DNA of 64,000 bases from an uncultured Dehalococcoidia bacterium (GCA_958296445.1 OY282565.1:2777570-2841569); one strand, 5' to 3'; positions 53,137-62,033 are shown, numbered from the stretch's first letter. Notes: generated by a model not told the origin, from the letters alone. Numbers and translations are program-made.

Positions 53137-53865
53137 TTATCGGGCGTGGCGTCCGTGGCGTCCGTGGCCGCGCTTTCCGTGGCCGCGCCAGCCGTTTTCC
53201 TCGAAATTTTGGCGGATGGTGTCGGCTTTTTCCTCGGTTAGGTGGCCGCTTTCGACGGCTGACTGGAGTTTGGTTTCTAGGGCGTCGCGGTTCATTCCGG
53301 TTATGGCCTGTTGGATGGCGGTGGCGGTGGCGTCGGCGTCGGTGTTGAGGATTGCGCCTACGCGGTTGGCGAATTCTTGGGCGTCGGATTCGCTCTTTAG
53401 GCCGATGCCTTTGTGGCGCCATTGGCCGGAGGCGGCTTGGTCGCGGATTTCTTGGGCTCTTTCCTCGGTGATGTCGCCGTTTTCGATGGCTGTCTGGAGT
53501 TTGGTTTCTAGGGCTTCGGTACGCATTTGGTTGGATACTTGGGTTAGGGCGTCGGCGGTGGCTTGGGCGTCGGTGCCTAGGGTGGCGGCTACGCGGCCGG
53601 CGAAGTCTTGGATGTAGGCGTCCTGGGCTTCTTGGCGCAGCTCTTGGCGGGCCTGGGTTAGGGCGTCGGCGGTGGCTTGGGCGTCGGTGCCTAGGGTGGC
53701 GGCTACTTTGGCGGCTAGGGCCGTGTTCTGCTCTGCGTGGCGGTTGTGGCTCCAGCCGTGGCCGCCACCCCAGCCGGGGCCGCCCCAGGCCAGGGCCACG
53801 CCGCCGGTGATGGCCGCGGCGAGCAGGCCGACGGACAGGGCAATGAGTATCCATTTCTTTCGCAT
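53137..53865 (-). CDS. Secreted/periplasmic helical repeat protein
   Basis: 242 aa. Signal or anchor '[25 protein letters not shown]', then a Gly/His stretch, then repeats of the type '[18 protein letters not shown]' (twice exactly, a third as '[19 protein letters not shown]') and two copies of 'ALETKLQ(T/S)A(I/V)E(N/S)G(D/H)(I/L)TEE(R/K)A'. The end is Arg/His/Gly-rich. AAGGAG lies upstream of the ATG. It recalls small stress-responsive periplasmic proteins next to two-component systems; function not known. Confidence 0.65.
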   Translation of the reverse strand: MRKKWILIALSVGLLAAAITGGVALAWGGPGWGGGHGWSHNRHAEQNTALAAKVAATLGTDAQATADALTQARQELRQEAQDAYIQDFAGRVAATLGTDAQATADALTQVSNQMRTEALETKLQTAIENGDITEERAQEIRDQAASGQWRHKGIGLKSESDAQEFANRVGAILNTDADATATAIQQAITGMNRDALETKLQSAVESGHLTEEKADTIRQNFEENGWRGHGKRGHGRHGRHAR

Positions 53866-54009
53866 TGCTTTGCTCCTTGTTTTTCCGTACTTGCCGGGCT
53901 TGTTGCCCTGCTGTAGGTTCTAATTTAGCGGCGGGGTTTTAAGAAATTTTTAAGGGATTCCGGGTTTTTTGGGGGTTTCCGAAGTTGCGGGGGGGGGGGG
54001 CGGAGTTTG

Positions 54010-54120
54010 GAGAAAATTGCGAAATTGCTTCCGTTGTTTGTCCAGTGCCGGGATTCTGAGCAAAGCGAAGGGTCTCACCGCCCAAGGCGAGATTCTTCGC
54101 TTTGCTCAGAATGACAAGGG
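54010..54120. repeat. Partial copy of the MITE-like element
   Basis: Left terminus AGAAAATTGCGAAATT (the consensus end), then the foldback CTGAGCAAAGCGAAG...CTTCGCTTTGCTCAG. The right terminus is missing; the tandem array below begins shortly after. Confidence 0.75.
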
Positions 54121-54145
54121 AACGCTCAGGGGGACAAAGGACGCA

Positions 54146-54540
54146 GGGCGCACGGCTGTGCGCCCCTACATTAGGGGTGGGGGGGGCAGGGGGTTGTACA
54201 GGGTGGCATAAGGGAACCCGGGTTTTTTGGGGTTTCCGAAGTTGCGGGGGGGTGGGGTGGCGCAGGGCGTAGGGTGCAGGGCGCACGGCTGTGCGCCCCT
54301 ACATAGGGGCGTGGGGGGGCGAGTGGTTGTACAGGGTTACATAAGGGAACCCGGATTTTTCGGGTTCCATAAAGTTGCATGGGGGTGGGGTGGTGAAGGG
54401 CGTAGGGTGCACGGCGCACGGCTGTGCGCCCCTACATAGGGGTGGGGGGGTGGATAAGGGGTTGCACAGGGGGACATAAGGGAGCCCGGATTTTTCGGGT
54501 TCCCTTAGAGTTGCGCGGGGGTGGGGGTGGGGGTGGGGTG
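54146..54540. repeat. Three-copy tandem array, 133-bp period, with GGGCGCACGGCTGTGCGCCC hairpin
   Basis: The palindrome GGGCGCACGGCTGTGCGCCC recurs at 54146, 54279 and (slightly changed) 54412, each 133 bp apart, followed by CTACAT(A/T)GGGG, ACATAAGGGAACCCGG and a TTTTTTGGG or TTTTTCGGG run. Together with the partial MITE copy it fills the 680-base gap 53866-54545. No open frame of note. Confidence 0.85.
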
Positions 54541-54545
54541 GGGGG

Positions 54546-55997
54546 TTAGAAGGCGGGGCGGTTTAGGGCGGATTGGTCTATTTTGCGGAGGATTAGGCGG
54601 CCGTCGTTGGGGCCGCCTAGTAGCTGGCCGCCGTCTACCATTATTTTGCCGCGGAGGATTACGGTGGTGGGCCAGCCTTCGATTTCCCAGCCTTCCCAGG
54701 GGCTGTAGTCGCGGACGTGGAGGTCGGAAATGGAGAGGGGCTTTTTTATTGAGGGGTCAATGATGGCGAAGTCGGCGTCGCTGCCTGCGGCGATGGCGCC
54801 CTTGCGGGGGTAGAGGCCGAGCAGCTTGGCGGCGTTGGCGGAGGTGACGTCGACGTAGCGCTCGAGGGACATACCGCGCTTGACCACGGCTTCGGTGTAG
54901 TTGACGCCCATACGGATTTCGATGCCGACGTTGCCGCCGCGAATGTCGCGCACGTTGGTTCCGGCTATCTTGTCTAGGTAGGTGGTGAAGCTGCTGTCGG
55001 TGGCGGTGAAGGACAGGTCGCCCTTTAGGATGCCGTTCCAGAGGGCGTCGCGGTCCTGGTCGAGTTTCAGGGACGGGTAGGTGTGGTATTTCATCCCGTC
55101 GCTCTCTTTGTACTGCTCGGCCTCGAAGGACAGGGCGAGGGTTAGGACTTCGCCGTAGACGGGCATACCGGCGGCGCGGGCTTCGGAAATGACTTCCATC
55201 CCGTCTTGGGCGGTGACGTGGACGAAGTACATTCCGACGCCGGTGCGCTGGGCCAGGCGCACTACGTGGCGAAAGGCCAAGTCCTCGACGGTTTTGGAGT
55301 GAATCAGATGGACGTTGTACCAGTCCCACAGGCCGCGCTGCTGGGCCAGCAGGTAGTTGTACATCACCAGTTCGTCGTCCTCGCCGTGGACGGCCAGGAC
55401 TCCGCCGTGGCGCCCGATTTGCTCCATAAGGTCGCCTAGGCGTCCGGTGTCAATCTTGCCGATGGGGGTTAGGCTGGTGCCTTCGGCTCCGGGGGGGCGG
55501 ATGTTGGTGGTGAAAATTTTGACGCTGGGGAAGCCGGCTTCGACCAGTTCGTGGAAGCGGGCGATGGAGTCGGGGGTGTTGGCGTTGCGGTAGATGCAAT
55601 GGGTGGTGTAGTCGGTATAGGCGCTGCCCTGCCAGACGTTCATATAGTCGTGGATGCCGGCGGCTAGGTCGCCCTCGTTAGGCACCGGGGCGAAGTCCAC
55701 TACGGTGGTAGTGCCGCCCCAGATGGCGCCGAGGGAATGCACGGCCGGGCCGGCGTTGGGGGTGCCGGGGACGGTTTCGGGGGAGCCGGGCTGCACGTTG
55801 GCGGCGGCGTGGGCGTGGGCCTCAACGCCGCCGGGAACCACGATTTTGCCTGCGGCGTCAATGACGGCGGCCCCGTCCTCGGGCAGCACGCCGGGCAGGG
55901 CGACGGCGACGATGCGCTCGCCCTGGACGCCCACGTCCCAATTGCCAACGCCCGACGGGGTAACGACCTGTCCGCCTTTGATTAGCATATCCAGCAT
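54546..55997 (-). CDS. Dihydropyrimidinase/hydantoinase-type amidohydrolase
   Basis: 483 aa. Binuclear-metal ligands are visible: His61-x-His63 ('GGVEAHAHAA'), carboxylated Lys160 ('GFPSVKIFTTN'), His in 'LAVHGEDDELV', His in 'YFVHVTAQDG' and Asp in 'FTATDSSFTTY'. 'GANxAKLLGLYPRKGAIAAGSDADF'-like end is typical. It hydrolyses cyclic ureides or amides; the deacetylase-type PuuE protein at 0.5 kb could act on related compounds. AAGGAG before ATG 55997. Confidence 0.88.
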   Translation of the reverse strand: MLDMLIKGGQVVTPSGVGNWDVGVQGERIVAVALPGVLPEDGAAVIDAAGKIVVPGGVEAHAHAAANVQPGSPETVPGTPNAGPAVHSLGAIWGGTTTVVDFAPVPNEGDLAAGIHDYMNVWQGSAYTDYTTHCIYRNANTPDSIARFHELVEAGFPSVKIFTTNIRPPGAEGTSLTPIGKIDTGRLGDLMEQIGRHGGVLAVHGEDDELVMYNYLLAQQRGLWDWYNVHLIHSKTVEDLAFRHVVRLAQRTGVGMYFVHVTAQDGMEVISEARAAGMPVYGEVLTLALSFEAEQYKESDGMKYHTYPSLKLDQDRDALWNGILKGDLSFTATDSSFTTYLDKIAGTNVRDIRGGNVGIEIRMGVNYTEAVVKRGMSLERYVDVTSANAAKLLGLYPRKGAIAAGSDADFAIIDPSIKKPLSISDLHVRDYSPWEGWEIEGWPTTVILRGKIMVDGGQLLGGPNDGRLILRKIDQSALNRPAF

Positions 55998-56010
55998 CGT
56001 TCCTTACTCC

Positions 56011-56769
56011 TTAACGGTTGGATGGCGGTTTGAGGTATATGGTGATTCCCTGAGTGTCTATGTGGCGTTTGAGGGGTTCGTAGCGGATTCTTTCGTAAGC
56101 CCGGACATCGCACTTTTGGGGAATGGGCAGGTCTTCCAAGTCCAGAATCATTTGGCCCAAGCGGTAGCGGTCGGGTATGCCGAAGGTCGCCAGGTCTATG
56201 TCGGAGCGAGGGGTGGCCTTTCCGGTGGCGTAGGAGCCGAACAGCTTGACTTCGGCCAAGTCCGGGTAGTCGGCGAAAACCTTTCGCAGTCGCTCAAGGG
56301 TTGGCGGGGGCAGTTGGCGGCTCATCGGGAACCTCGGCAAGCAAGCGGTTGATGACTCATCGGAAACCTCGGCAAGCAAGCGTTGGTAAAGCTCATTCAG
56401 GACGGGCAGGTAGCGCTCCCGGACGTTGGGCAGCAGATCCTCGAAAATGTCTAAATCGTAGCGGTGCGAGGTGTTTTCCCGGTCTTTGAGCATATCAGCC
56501 CAAGTCTGCCCGTCGGCAATCAACCCGGCGGCCACGGCGGTTCGGATGACGTTTTGCGGCGTTACCGAATCCATAGCTACGCCGTCGTATTCCAGCCGGT
56601 CTTTCAGCACATTCCAGGCAAGCTCGAAGGTGAATTCAAACCGCCGGATGACCCCGTGCCGCTCCAGCTCGTTCAAGTCCTCGATTTCAGATTCCAATGC
56701 TTTGCTGAGCAGGGCGTAGGCCCTAGAAAAATTTTGGAAACGGTAATGCCACCGGATTTCCTGCGCCAT
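56011..56769 (-). CDS. Fused HEPN (nucleotidyltransferase substrate-binding) and MNT nucleotidyltransferase protein
   Basis: 252 aa. Residues ~1-135 are the HI0074-like HEPN protein ('YRFQNFSRAYALLSKALESE', 'RFEFTFELAWNVLKDRLE', 'VIRTAVAAGLIADGQTWADMLKDRENTSHRYD', in part). Residues ~150-252 are the minimal nucleotidyltransferase ('VKLFGSYATGKATPRSDIDLATFG'). These are normally two overlapping genes forming a TA pair in which MNT AMPylates HEPN. A 35-bp tandem duplication at the junction joined the frames. The MNT Met (ATG 56325) could still act as a separate start. Confidence 0.8.
   Translation of the reverse strand: MAQEIRWHYRFQNFSRAYALLSKALESEIEDLNELERHGVIRRFEFTFELAWNVLKDRLEYDGVAMDSVTPQNVIRTAVAAGLIADGQTWADMLKDRENTSHRYDLDIFEDLLPNVRERYLPVLNELYQRLLAEVSDESSTACLPRFPMSRQLPPPTLERLRKVFADYPDLAEVKLFGSYATGKATPRSDIDLATFGIPDRYRLGQMILDLEDLPIPQKCDVRAYERIRYEPLKRHIDTQGITIYLKPPSNR
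56313..56382. repeat. 35-bp tandem duplication at the HEPN-MNT junction
   Basis: Two units beginning CGCTTGCTTGCCGAGG (minus strand, from 56382 and from 56347), differing at four positions. The second holds the original MNT start ATGAGCCGCC. 35 is not a multiple of three, so the second unit shifts the HEPN frame into the MNT frame. Without it HEPN would end at the TGA of CCCTTGAG just inside MNT. Confidence 0.85.
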
Positions 56770-56953
56770 TGTTGCTCCTTGATTCCGTCCGGGATTCCGT
56801 CCGGCTTTGCCCGCCGGTAGGCCCTATTCTATCACCAAGCCGCCGCCGGAAAATGGGGCGGGGAGTTTGGCGGCGGAAAGCGGATAGAAATTGCCTGCTT
56901 GCATCGGCTAATCTGGGGATGGCGACAAATTTTCGGATATTCGAGGAACGTTT

Positions 56954-57406
56954 GTGGAAAATTGGCCGAAAGACCTTTCGCCTCAAGAATTGGCGCAGTG
57001 GCTTAATGGGCAGTATGGGGATGATACGCTGATGAACCGGCTGAAAATGCGGGTTGTGGAGGTGGGGCCGGAGCGGGCGGTGGTGGAGCTGCCGGTGCAT
57101 TCTGGGCTGTATACGCCCCATCGGTACATTCATGCCGGGGTGATGCTTTCTTTGGCGGACACTGCGGCCACGCTGGCGTCGGTGGCGGCTTACCGGGGGG
57201 AACTGGAGGCGGAGCAGTTGCCGGTGGCGGTGTCTATTTCCAGCCAGATTGTTGGCAACATCCGGGAGGGGCTGCTGGTGGCGGAGGCTACTGTTGCCCA
57301 CCCGGGGCGCACTCTGGTTGCCGCCGTTACCCGCGTCACCGATGGGGGCGGGCGGCTGCTGGCGCTGGTTAATTCTACGCATTTTGTCCGTCCGCGGGGG
57401 GCGTGA
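56954..57406 (+). CDS. PaaI-like hotdog thioesterase
   Basis: 150 aa. 'GLYTPHRYIHAGVMLSLADTAATLASVAA' is the hotdog helix with the catalytic region (HAGV...ADTA), and 'PVAVSISSQIVGNIREGLLVAEATVAHPGRTLVAAVTRVTD' (in part) the sheet. It hydrolyses acyl-CoA thioesters, often phenylacetyl- or hydroxyphenyl-CoA. GTG 56954 with GAGGA seven bases upstream. Its 3' end (from 57373) is repeated five times in the array that follows. Confidence 0.83.
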   Translation: MENWPKDLSPQELAQWLNGQYGDDTLMNRLKMRVVEVGPERAVVELPVHSGLYTPHRYIHAGVMLSLADTAATLASVAAYRGELEAEQLPVAVSISSQIVGNIREGLLVAEATVAHPGRTLVAAVTRVTDGGGRLLALVNSTHFVRPRGA

Positions 57407-57903
57407 GTTGGTTCCCGTGTGCGGGGGAATTGCGGGTTGGTTTGTTGGCCCGGAAAGGGCGCACGGCTGTGCGCCCCTACGATTCTACGCACTTTGTCCG
57501 TCCGCGGGGGCGTGAGTTGGTTCCCGGCGCGGGAAGGTTGTTTGTTGGCCGCGCAAGGGCGCACGGCTGTGCGCCCCTACGATTCTACGCACTTTGTCCG
57601 GCCGCGGGGGGTGTGAGTTGGTTCCCGGCGCGGGAAGGTTGGTTTGTTGGCCGCGCGAGGGCGCACGGCTGTGCGCCCCTACGATTCTACGCACTTTGTC
57701 CGTCCGAGGGGGGCGTGAGTTGGATTCCCGTGTGCGCGGGAATTGCGGGTCGGTTTGTTGGCCCGGAAAGGGCGCACGGCTGTGCGCCCCTACGATTCTA
57801 CGCATTTTGTCCGGCCGCGGGGGCGTGAGTTGGATTCCCGTGTGCGTGGGAATTGCGGGTTGGTTTGTTGGCCGCGCACGGGCGCACGGCTGTGCGCCCC
57901 TAC
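57373..57903. repeat. Tandem array made from the thioesterase 3' end plus GGGCGCACGGCTGTGCGCCC hairpin
   Basis: The unit is TTCTACGCACTTTGTCCGTC...GGGGGCGTGAGTTGG (the last codons of the thioesterase), a TTCCCG...CGGGAA stretch, TTTGTTGGCC, and the palindrome GGGCGCACGGCTGTGCGCCC. The palindrome recurs at 57457, 57557, 57659, 57770 and 57880 (periods 100-111 bp). The remaining sequence to the Ada start (57991) has no gene. Confidence 0.88.
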
Positions 57904-57990
57904 GATTTGGATGCGGACGTTAGGGGTGGGTGGGGGATGGCCGGCGGTTTTGGGGAATTTCCGCAAGGCTATGGTTATGGAGGATTGGGG

Positions 57991-59175
57991 ATGATTGTAA
58001 TGCATGGGGCGGGGGTTGACGCGCAGGGGTTGTGGGCGGCGGTGGCGGCGCGGGATTCGGGGTTTGATGGGCGGTTTGTGTATGCGGTGCGCTCTACCGG
58101 GGTGTATTGCCGTCCGGGGTGTCCTAGCCGACGGCCTAGGCAGTCGCAGGCGGTGTTTTTTGATACTTCGGAGGAGGCGCGGGAGGCGGGCTATCGGGCC
58201 TGCCGCCGGTGCCTGCCCGATGAGTTGGATGCGGATGCGGGGCTGGCGCGGCGGGTTTGCGAGTATATTGACGGCTGCCTGGAGGCGCAGGATGGGCTGC
58301 CGCGGGCGCCGGAATTGAGCGAGGCTATGGGGGTTGGCGTTGCGCGTCTGCGGCGGGTTTTCCGGCGGGAAACGGGGCTTACGCCTACGCAGTACGCTCG
58401 CGGGCGGCGGCTGGAGCGTTTTAAGTCTCTGCTGAGGGATGGGGCAAAGGTGGCCCCGGCTATGTATGACGCTGGTTACGGGTCGGCCAGCCGTTTGTAC
58501 GAAAACGCCGCGGAGCAACTGGGTATGACTCCGGCCAGCTACCGCAAGGGCGGGGCCGGGGCGGTTATCCGCTACGCGGTCGTTGGGTCGGCGTTGGGGG
58601 CGCTGCTGGTTGCGGGAACGGGGGTTGGAGTCTGCGCGGTTAAGCTGGGGGATGACCCCGAGGTTCTGGTAGCCGAGTTGGAGAGCGAATTTCCGGCGGC
58701 TACTATTATTAACGTTGGGCCCGGCGGCGTTGAACCCGGGGAACAGGGGGCGGATTCCGGGGATTCGGGTATTAACGTTGGGCCCGGCGGCGTTGAACCC
58801 GGGGAACAGGGGGCGGATTCCGGGGATTCCGGCGGGCTGCTGGATTGGGTGGGCGCGTTGCTGGAATACTTGGACGGGCGGCGGGCTGATATTGGGTTGC
58901 CGCTGGATGTGCAGGCTACGGTCTTTCAGTGGCGGGTTTGGCGGAAGTTGCAGGGCATCCCGTTGGGGGAGACGCGCACTTACCGGCAGTTGGCGGAGGA
59001 GCTGGAGCAGCCCAAGGCCAGCCGGGCGGTGGGGCGGGCCTGCGCCACTAATCCGGTGGCGCCCATCGTGCCGTGCCACCGGGCATTGCGGACGGACGGC
59101 GGGCTGGCCGGATACCGCTGGGGGCTGCACCGGAAGGAGTCGCTGCTGGATCTGGAGCGTCGGCAATCGGGTTAG
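57991..59175 (+). CDS. ada: Ada: DNA methyl-phosphotriester/O6-methylguanine repair protein and regulator
   Basis: 394 aa. The Zn/acceptor domain has Cys40, Cys44, Cys71, Cys74 ('GVYCRPGCPSRR', 'YRACRRCLPDE'), the AraC-type domain 'LSEAMGVGVARLRRVFRRETGLTPTQYARGRRL' (in part), and the methyltransferase Cys362 is in 'PIVPCHRALRTDGGLAGYRWG'. An unusual insert at residues 240-281 holds two identical 21-residue units starting INVGPGGVEPGEQ, in the N-lobe of the methyltransferase part. ATG 57991 follows GGAGGATTGGGG. Confidence 0.92.
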   Translation: MIVMHGAGVDAQGLWAAVAARDSGFDGRFVYAVRSTGVYCRPGCPSRRPRQSQAVFFDTSEEAREAGYRACRRCLPDELDADAGLARRVCEYIDGCLEAQDGLPRAPELSEAMGVGVARLRRVFRRETGLTPTQYARGRRLERFKSLLRDGAKVAPAMYDAGYGSASRLYENAAEQLGMTPASYRKGGAGAVIRYAVVGSALGALLVAGTGVGVCAVKLGDDPEVLVAELESEFPAATIINVGPGGVEPGEQGADSGDSGINVGPGGVEPGEQGADSGDSGGLLDWVGALLEYLDGRRADIGLPLDVQATVFQWRVWRKLQGIPLGETRTYRQLAEELEQPKASRAVGRACATNPVAPIVPCHRALRTDGGLAGYRWGLHRKESLLDLERRQSG

Positions 59176-59249
59176 GGACGGGCGGCGCAAGTCCGGCGGG
59201 GCGGTCTGGGGCGTATAATTGGCATCAGCAGTTTTCGGGAGGCAGTGTC

Positions 59250-60749
59250 TTGCCGGTTGTTATGCCGTCCGCCGGGTTGCTCGTACCGCTTTTGCTGGCC
59301 GTTGGGTTGCTGGTTGGGGTTGGGGCTTGGCCGGGCGGGGCGTATGCCGCGGGCGGGCCGATTCGGGTGGTGGAGATGGGGGAGGAGGTGAACTTTCCCG
59401 ACGGGGTGGGGCTTACGCTTACCGCCGAGGCGGACGCCGAGATTGTCGAGGTTAGGGTTTTTTTCCGGGCCGCGGGTTCGCGCAGTTGGGGCTATTCGTA
59501 TGCCCACCTGCTACAAGGGGGGCAAACCCAGAGCGAACCGGGGGCGGATCCGCGGGTGTTTGCTATGGCCTCGATTCCGGGGAATCAATCCGGTTATCTG
59601 GCGCCCGGGGTTGAGGTGGAATACTACTATCAGATACGCGACGCCGCGGGCAATGTTTTCAAGACGGAACGGGCGTCGGTGGAGTATCTGGACCGGCGGT
59701 TTGAGTGGCGGCGGGTCAATATCGGGCCGCTGGAGCTGGTGTACCACGATATTAGGGATGGACGGGTTGCCGACGCCGCCCGCGACATAAGTAGGGATTT
59801 GGAGCGGGTGGCGGAACTGTTGTATGGTCATTTGGATGGCGCAGGGACGGCGAGGGGCGGGGAGTTCAAGGGCGTTATCTACAACAGCTATGCCGACGCC
59901 AACGCCGCCTTTCCGGTGCAGAGTCAGACTACTACCGACCACGGCACTTTTGCCGGGTACGCTTTCCCGGAGCAGGGCGTTTTTGTGGGGCAGGGGCTGG
60001 ACCGGCGTATTATCGTTCACGAATCGGCCCATTTGATGCTGCGGGACGCTTTGGGCGACAAGGCGCTGGATGTGCCCGCTTGGCTGAATGAGGGGTTCGC
60101 CACTTATACCGAGCCCAACGCGCGGATTCGCGGCAGCGGCAGCCTGTACGGGCGCACGCCGCCTTTGCGGGCTATGAACAGCGTTTCCGGCACTCCCGAA
60201 ACCATCCCTCTTTTCTACGCCAAGTCGGTTAGCGTGGTGGCGTATCTGATTGAGGGGTATGGGCAGGACAATTTCCGGCGTTTGCTGGGGCAACTGAGGG
60301 CGGGGCGGACTGCGGAGGACGCGCTGGTTGGCGTCTACGGCTTCGGGGTGGACGGGCTGGACGACCGCTGGGCCGGGCGGCCGGTGGAGCCGGCCGCCAC
60401 GCCGCCGGGTTCGGCTGCCGTTTCCGCTACGGTTTCCGGGCCTCGGGGAGGGAGGGAAAGCGGGGCGGATGTGGTTACGCCGGAACCGGCCCGGGGCGTT
60501 GCGCCGTCGGAGTCGTTGGATGGCGGGCCGCCGTTGATTGTGGCTACGGCGGCCCCGGCGCCGTCTCAGCCTGCGTTGCCCCCGCAGCGGCAGGAGCGGG
60601 ATGCGCCGTCGCCTTTCGTATTCTTTGACGCCTGGGTGCTGGCGGGGGTGGCGTTGCTGGCCTTTGGAGCGGTCGGGTTTCGCTGGGTTTATTCACGCCT
60701 GCGCCGCCGGGGGCGGGGGGATGATTGGGCGGATTGGGACGGATGTTAG
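59250..60749 (+). CDS. Membrane-anchored metallopeptidase (peptidase MA family)
   Basis: 499 aa. Signal peptide (residues ~8-34, 'LLVPLLLAVGLLVGVGAW'), a beta-rich domain (~40-150), then a gluzincin site: His257-Glu258-x-x-His261 ('IVHESAHLMLRDAL') with Glu281 ('WLNEGFATYTEP') 23 residues after the motif's start Glu, and a Pro/Ala/Ser linker with a C-terminal TM helix ('AWVLAGVALLAFGAVGFRWVY') and Arg tail. So an extracytoplasmic protease tethered at its C-end. Start TTG 59250 has GGGAGG seven bases upstream. Confidence 0.82.
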   Translation: MPVVMPSAGLLVPLLLAVGLLVGVGAWPGGAYAAGGPIRVVEMGEEVNFPDGVGLTLTAEADAEIVEVRVFFRAAGSRSWGYSYAHLLQGGQTQSEPGADPRVFAMASIPGNQSGYLAPGVEVEYYYQIRDAAGNVFKTERASVEYLDRRFEWRRVNIGPLELVYHDIRDGRVADAARDISRDLERVAELLYGHLDGAGTARGGEFKGVIYNSYADANAAFPVQSQTTTDHGTFAGYAFPEQGVFVGQGLDRRIIVHESAHLMLRDALGDKALDVPAWLNEGFATYTEPNARIRGSGSLYGRTPPLRAMNSVSGTPETIPLFYAKSVSVVAYLIEGYGQDNFRRLLGQLRAGRTAEDALVGVYGFGVDGLDDRWAGRPVEPAATPPGSAAVSATVSGPRGGRESGADVVTPEPARGVAPSESLDGGPPLIVATAAPAPSQPALPPQRQERDAPSPFVFFDAWVLAGVALLAFGAVGFRWVYSRLRRRGRGDDWADWDGC

Positions 60750-60881
60750 CGGCCGTCATTCGATTTTGGGCAGGCCGCGATTTTGGGCGGCCCGCTTTTG
60801 TGTTGGGCTATCTTTCTGTTATATTCTTGGGCGGCAGAAAACTACGCCTGCCCTGAGCTTGCCGGAGCGGTTTGAGGGCCT

Positions 60882-62033
60882 ATGTTTGAGCGGGTAGCCA
60901 TAATCGGGGCGGGATGCACCCCATTCCGGGCGGTCAGCCCGGACGTTTCCTATCGGGAGATGATTTTCGAGGCGGCGGTCAAGGCTTACAGCGATGCCGG
61001 AATCGGCCCCAACGACGTTTCGACTTTCGTTTCCGTCACCGAGGATTATGTTGAAGGGACGGCCATTGCCGACGAATATGTGCCGGATCAGTTGGGTGCG
61101 GTGCTGAAGCCGGTGCATACGGTCACTTCCGACGGCATTACGGGGCTGGCCTCTCTGGTGATGCAGTTGCAGACCGGGGAGTTGGACATCGCGGTTATCG
61201 AGGGGCATAGCAAGGCGTCGAACATTGACCATCCGGCCCAGATTGAAGCCTTTGCGCTGGATCCGGTGTTCGTGCGCCCGCTGGCCTTTCATCCCCGGTT
61301 CGTTGCCGGGCTGGAGATGCGTCGCTTTCTGGAGGCCACCGGGAACACTGAGGAGCAGGCTGCGGGGGTGGTGTCCCGGAACCGGGCGGCGGCGTTGTCC
61401 AACCCGCTGGCGGCCTACCCGGCGCGGATTGCGGTGGCCGATGTGATGGCGTCGCCGCCGGAGGCCGAACCGCTGAAGTCCGCTGAGGCCGCCGGGCTGG
61501 CCGACGGGGCCATCGTGCTGGTGCTGGCCCGGGAGTCGGCGCTGGCGCGGGTTTCGGGCCAGCCGGTGTTTATTCGCGGCATCGGGTGGAGTCAGGATAC
61601 GCCCAATATCGAGGAGCGCGACCTTTCCCGGTCGGTGTACGCCGAACAGTCGGCGGCCCGCGCTTACCGTATGGCGGGCATCGGCGACCCGGCCGCCGAA
61701 ATAGACTTCGCCGAGGTGGACGACACTTTCGCTTATAAGCAGTTGCAGCATATTGAGGCCCTGGGGCTGGCCCCGGCGGGGCAGTCGGGCCGGATGCTGG
61801 AGCGGGGGGCGTTTGCCGCCGGGGGCGGCCTGCCGGTGAACGCATCGGGCGGGGCGCTGGGCTGCGGCGCGGCCCACGACGCCACCGGGCTGCGCAGCGT
61901 GCTGGAGGTGACGCTGCAACTGCGCGGGCAGGCGGGCCAGCGGCAGCTTTCCGGGGTCAAGACCGGCTTGGCGCAGTCTTGGCGCGGGATACCTACGGCC
62001 ACCGGCGGCGTCGCGGTGCTGGGGGTGGGGTAG
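60882..62033 (+). CDS. SCP2/DitF-type thiolase-like protein lacking catalytic residues
   Basis: 383 aa, full thiolase length. The fold motifs are 'VAIIGAGCTPF', 'DELDIAVIEG'-like strand ('GELDIAVIEGHSK') and 'NASGGALGCGAAHDATGLRS'. The nucleophile Cys expected near residue 85-90 is absent ('VTSDGITGLASLV'), and the His of the usual HDAF motif is Asp ('EVDDTFAYKQL'). So it may be the non-catalytic member of a thiolase pair or an acyl-binding protein. The partner gene downstream survives only as a remnant (62557-62739). Confidence 0.75.
   Translation: MFERVAIIGAGCTPFRAVSPDVSYREMIFEAAVKAYSDAGIGPNDVSTFVSVTEDYVEGTAIADEYVPDQLGAVLKPVHTVTSDGITGLASLVMQLQTGELDIAVIEGHSKASNIDHPAQIEAFALDPVFVRPLAFHPRFVAGLEMRRFLEATGNTEEQAAGVVSRNRAAALSNPLAAYPARIAVADVMASPPEAEPLKSAEAAGLADGAIVLVLARESALARVSGQPVFIRGIGWSQDTPNIEERDLSRSVYAEQSAARAYRMAGIGDPAAEIDFAEVDDTFAYKQLQHIEALGLAPAGQSGRMLERGAFAAGGGLPVNASGGALGCGAAHDATGLRSVLEVTLQLRGQAGQRQLSGVKTGLAQSWRGIPTATGGVAVLGVG

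Noticed and set aside
52322..53854. 510-codon Arg/Pro-rich frame on the minus strand
   Set aside because: It overlaps the response regulator and the secreted repeat protein in another frame; absence of stops comes from high GC.
57457..57903. Regularly spaced palindromes, CRISPR-like at first sight
   Set aside because: The sequence between the palindromes is itself repeated (thioesterase 3' end), so there are no unique spacers, and no cas gene is near.
57853..57990. Upstream in-frame extension of Ada through the tandem array
   Set aside because: It would encode the hairpin repeat; the AdaA-type protein starts naturally at ATG 57991 with GGAGG upstream.
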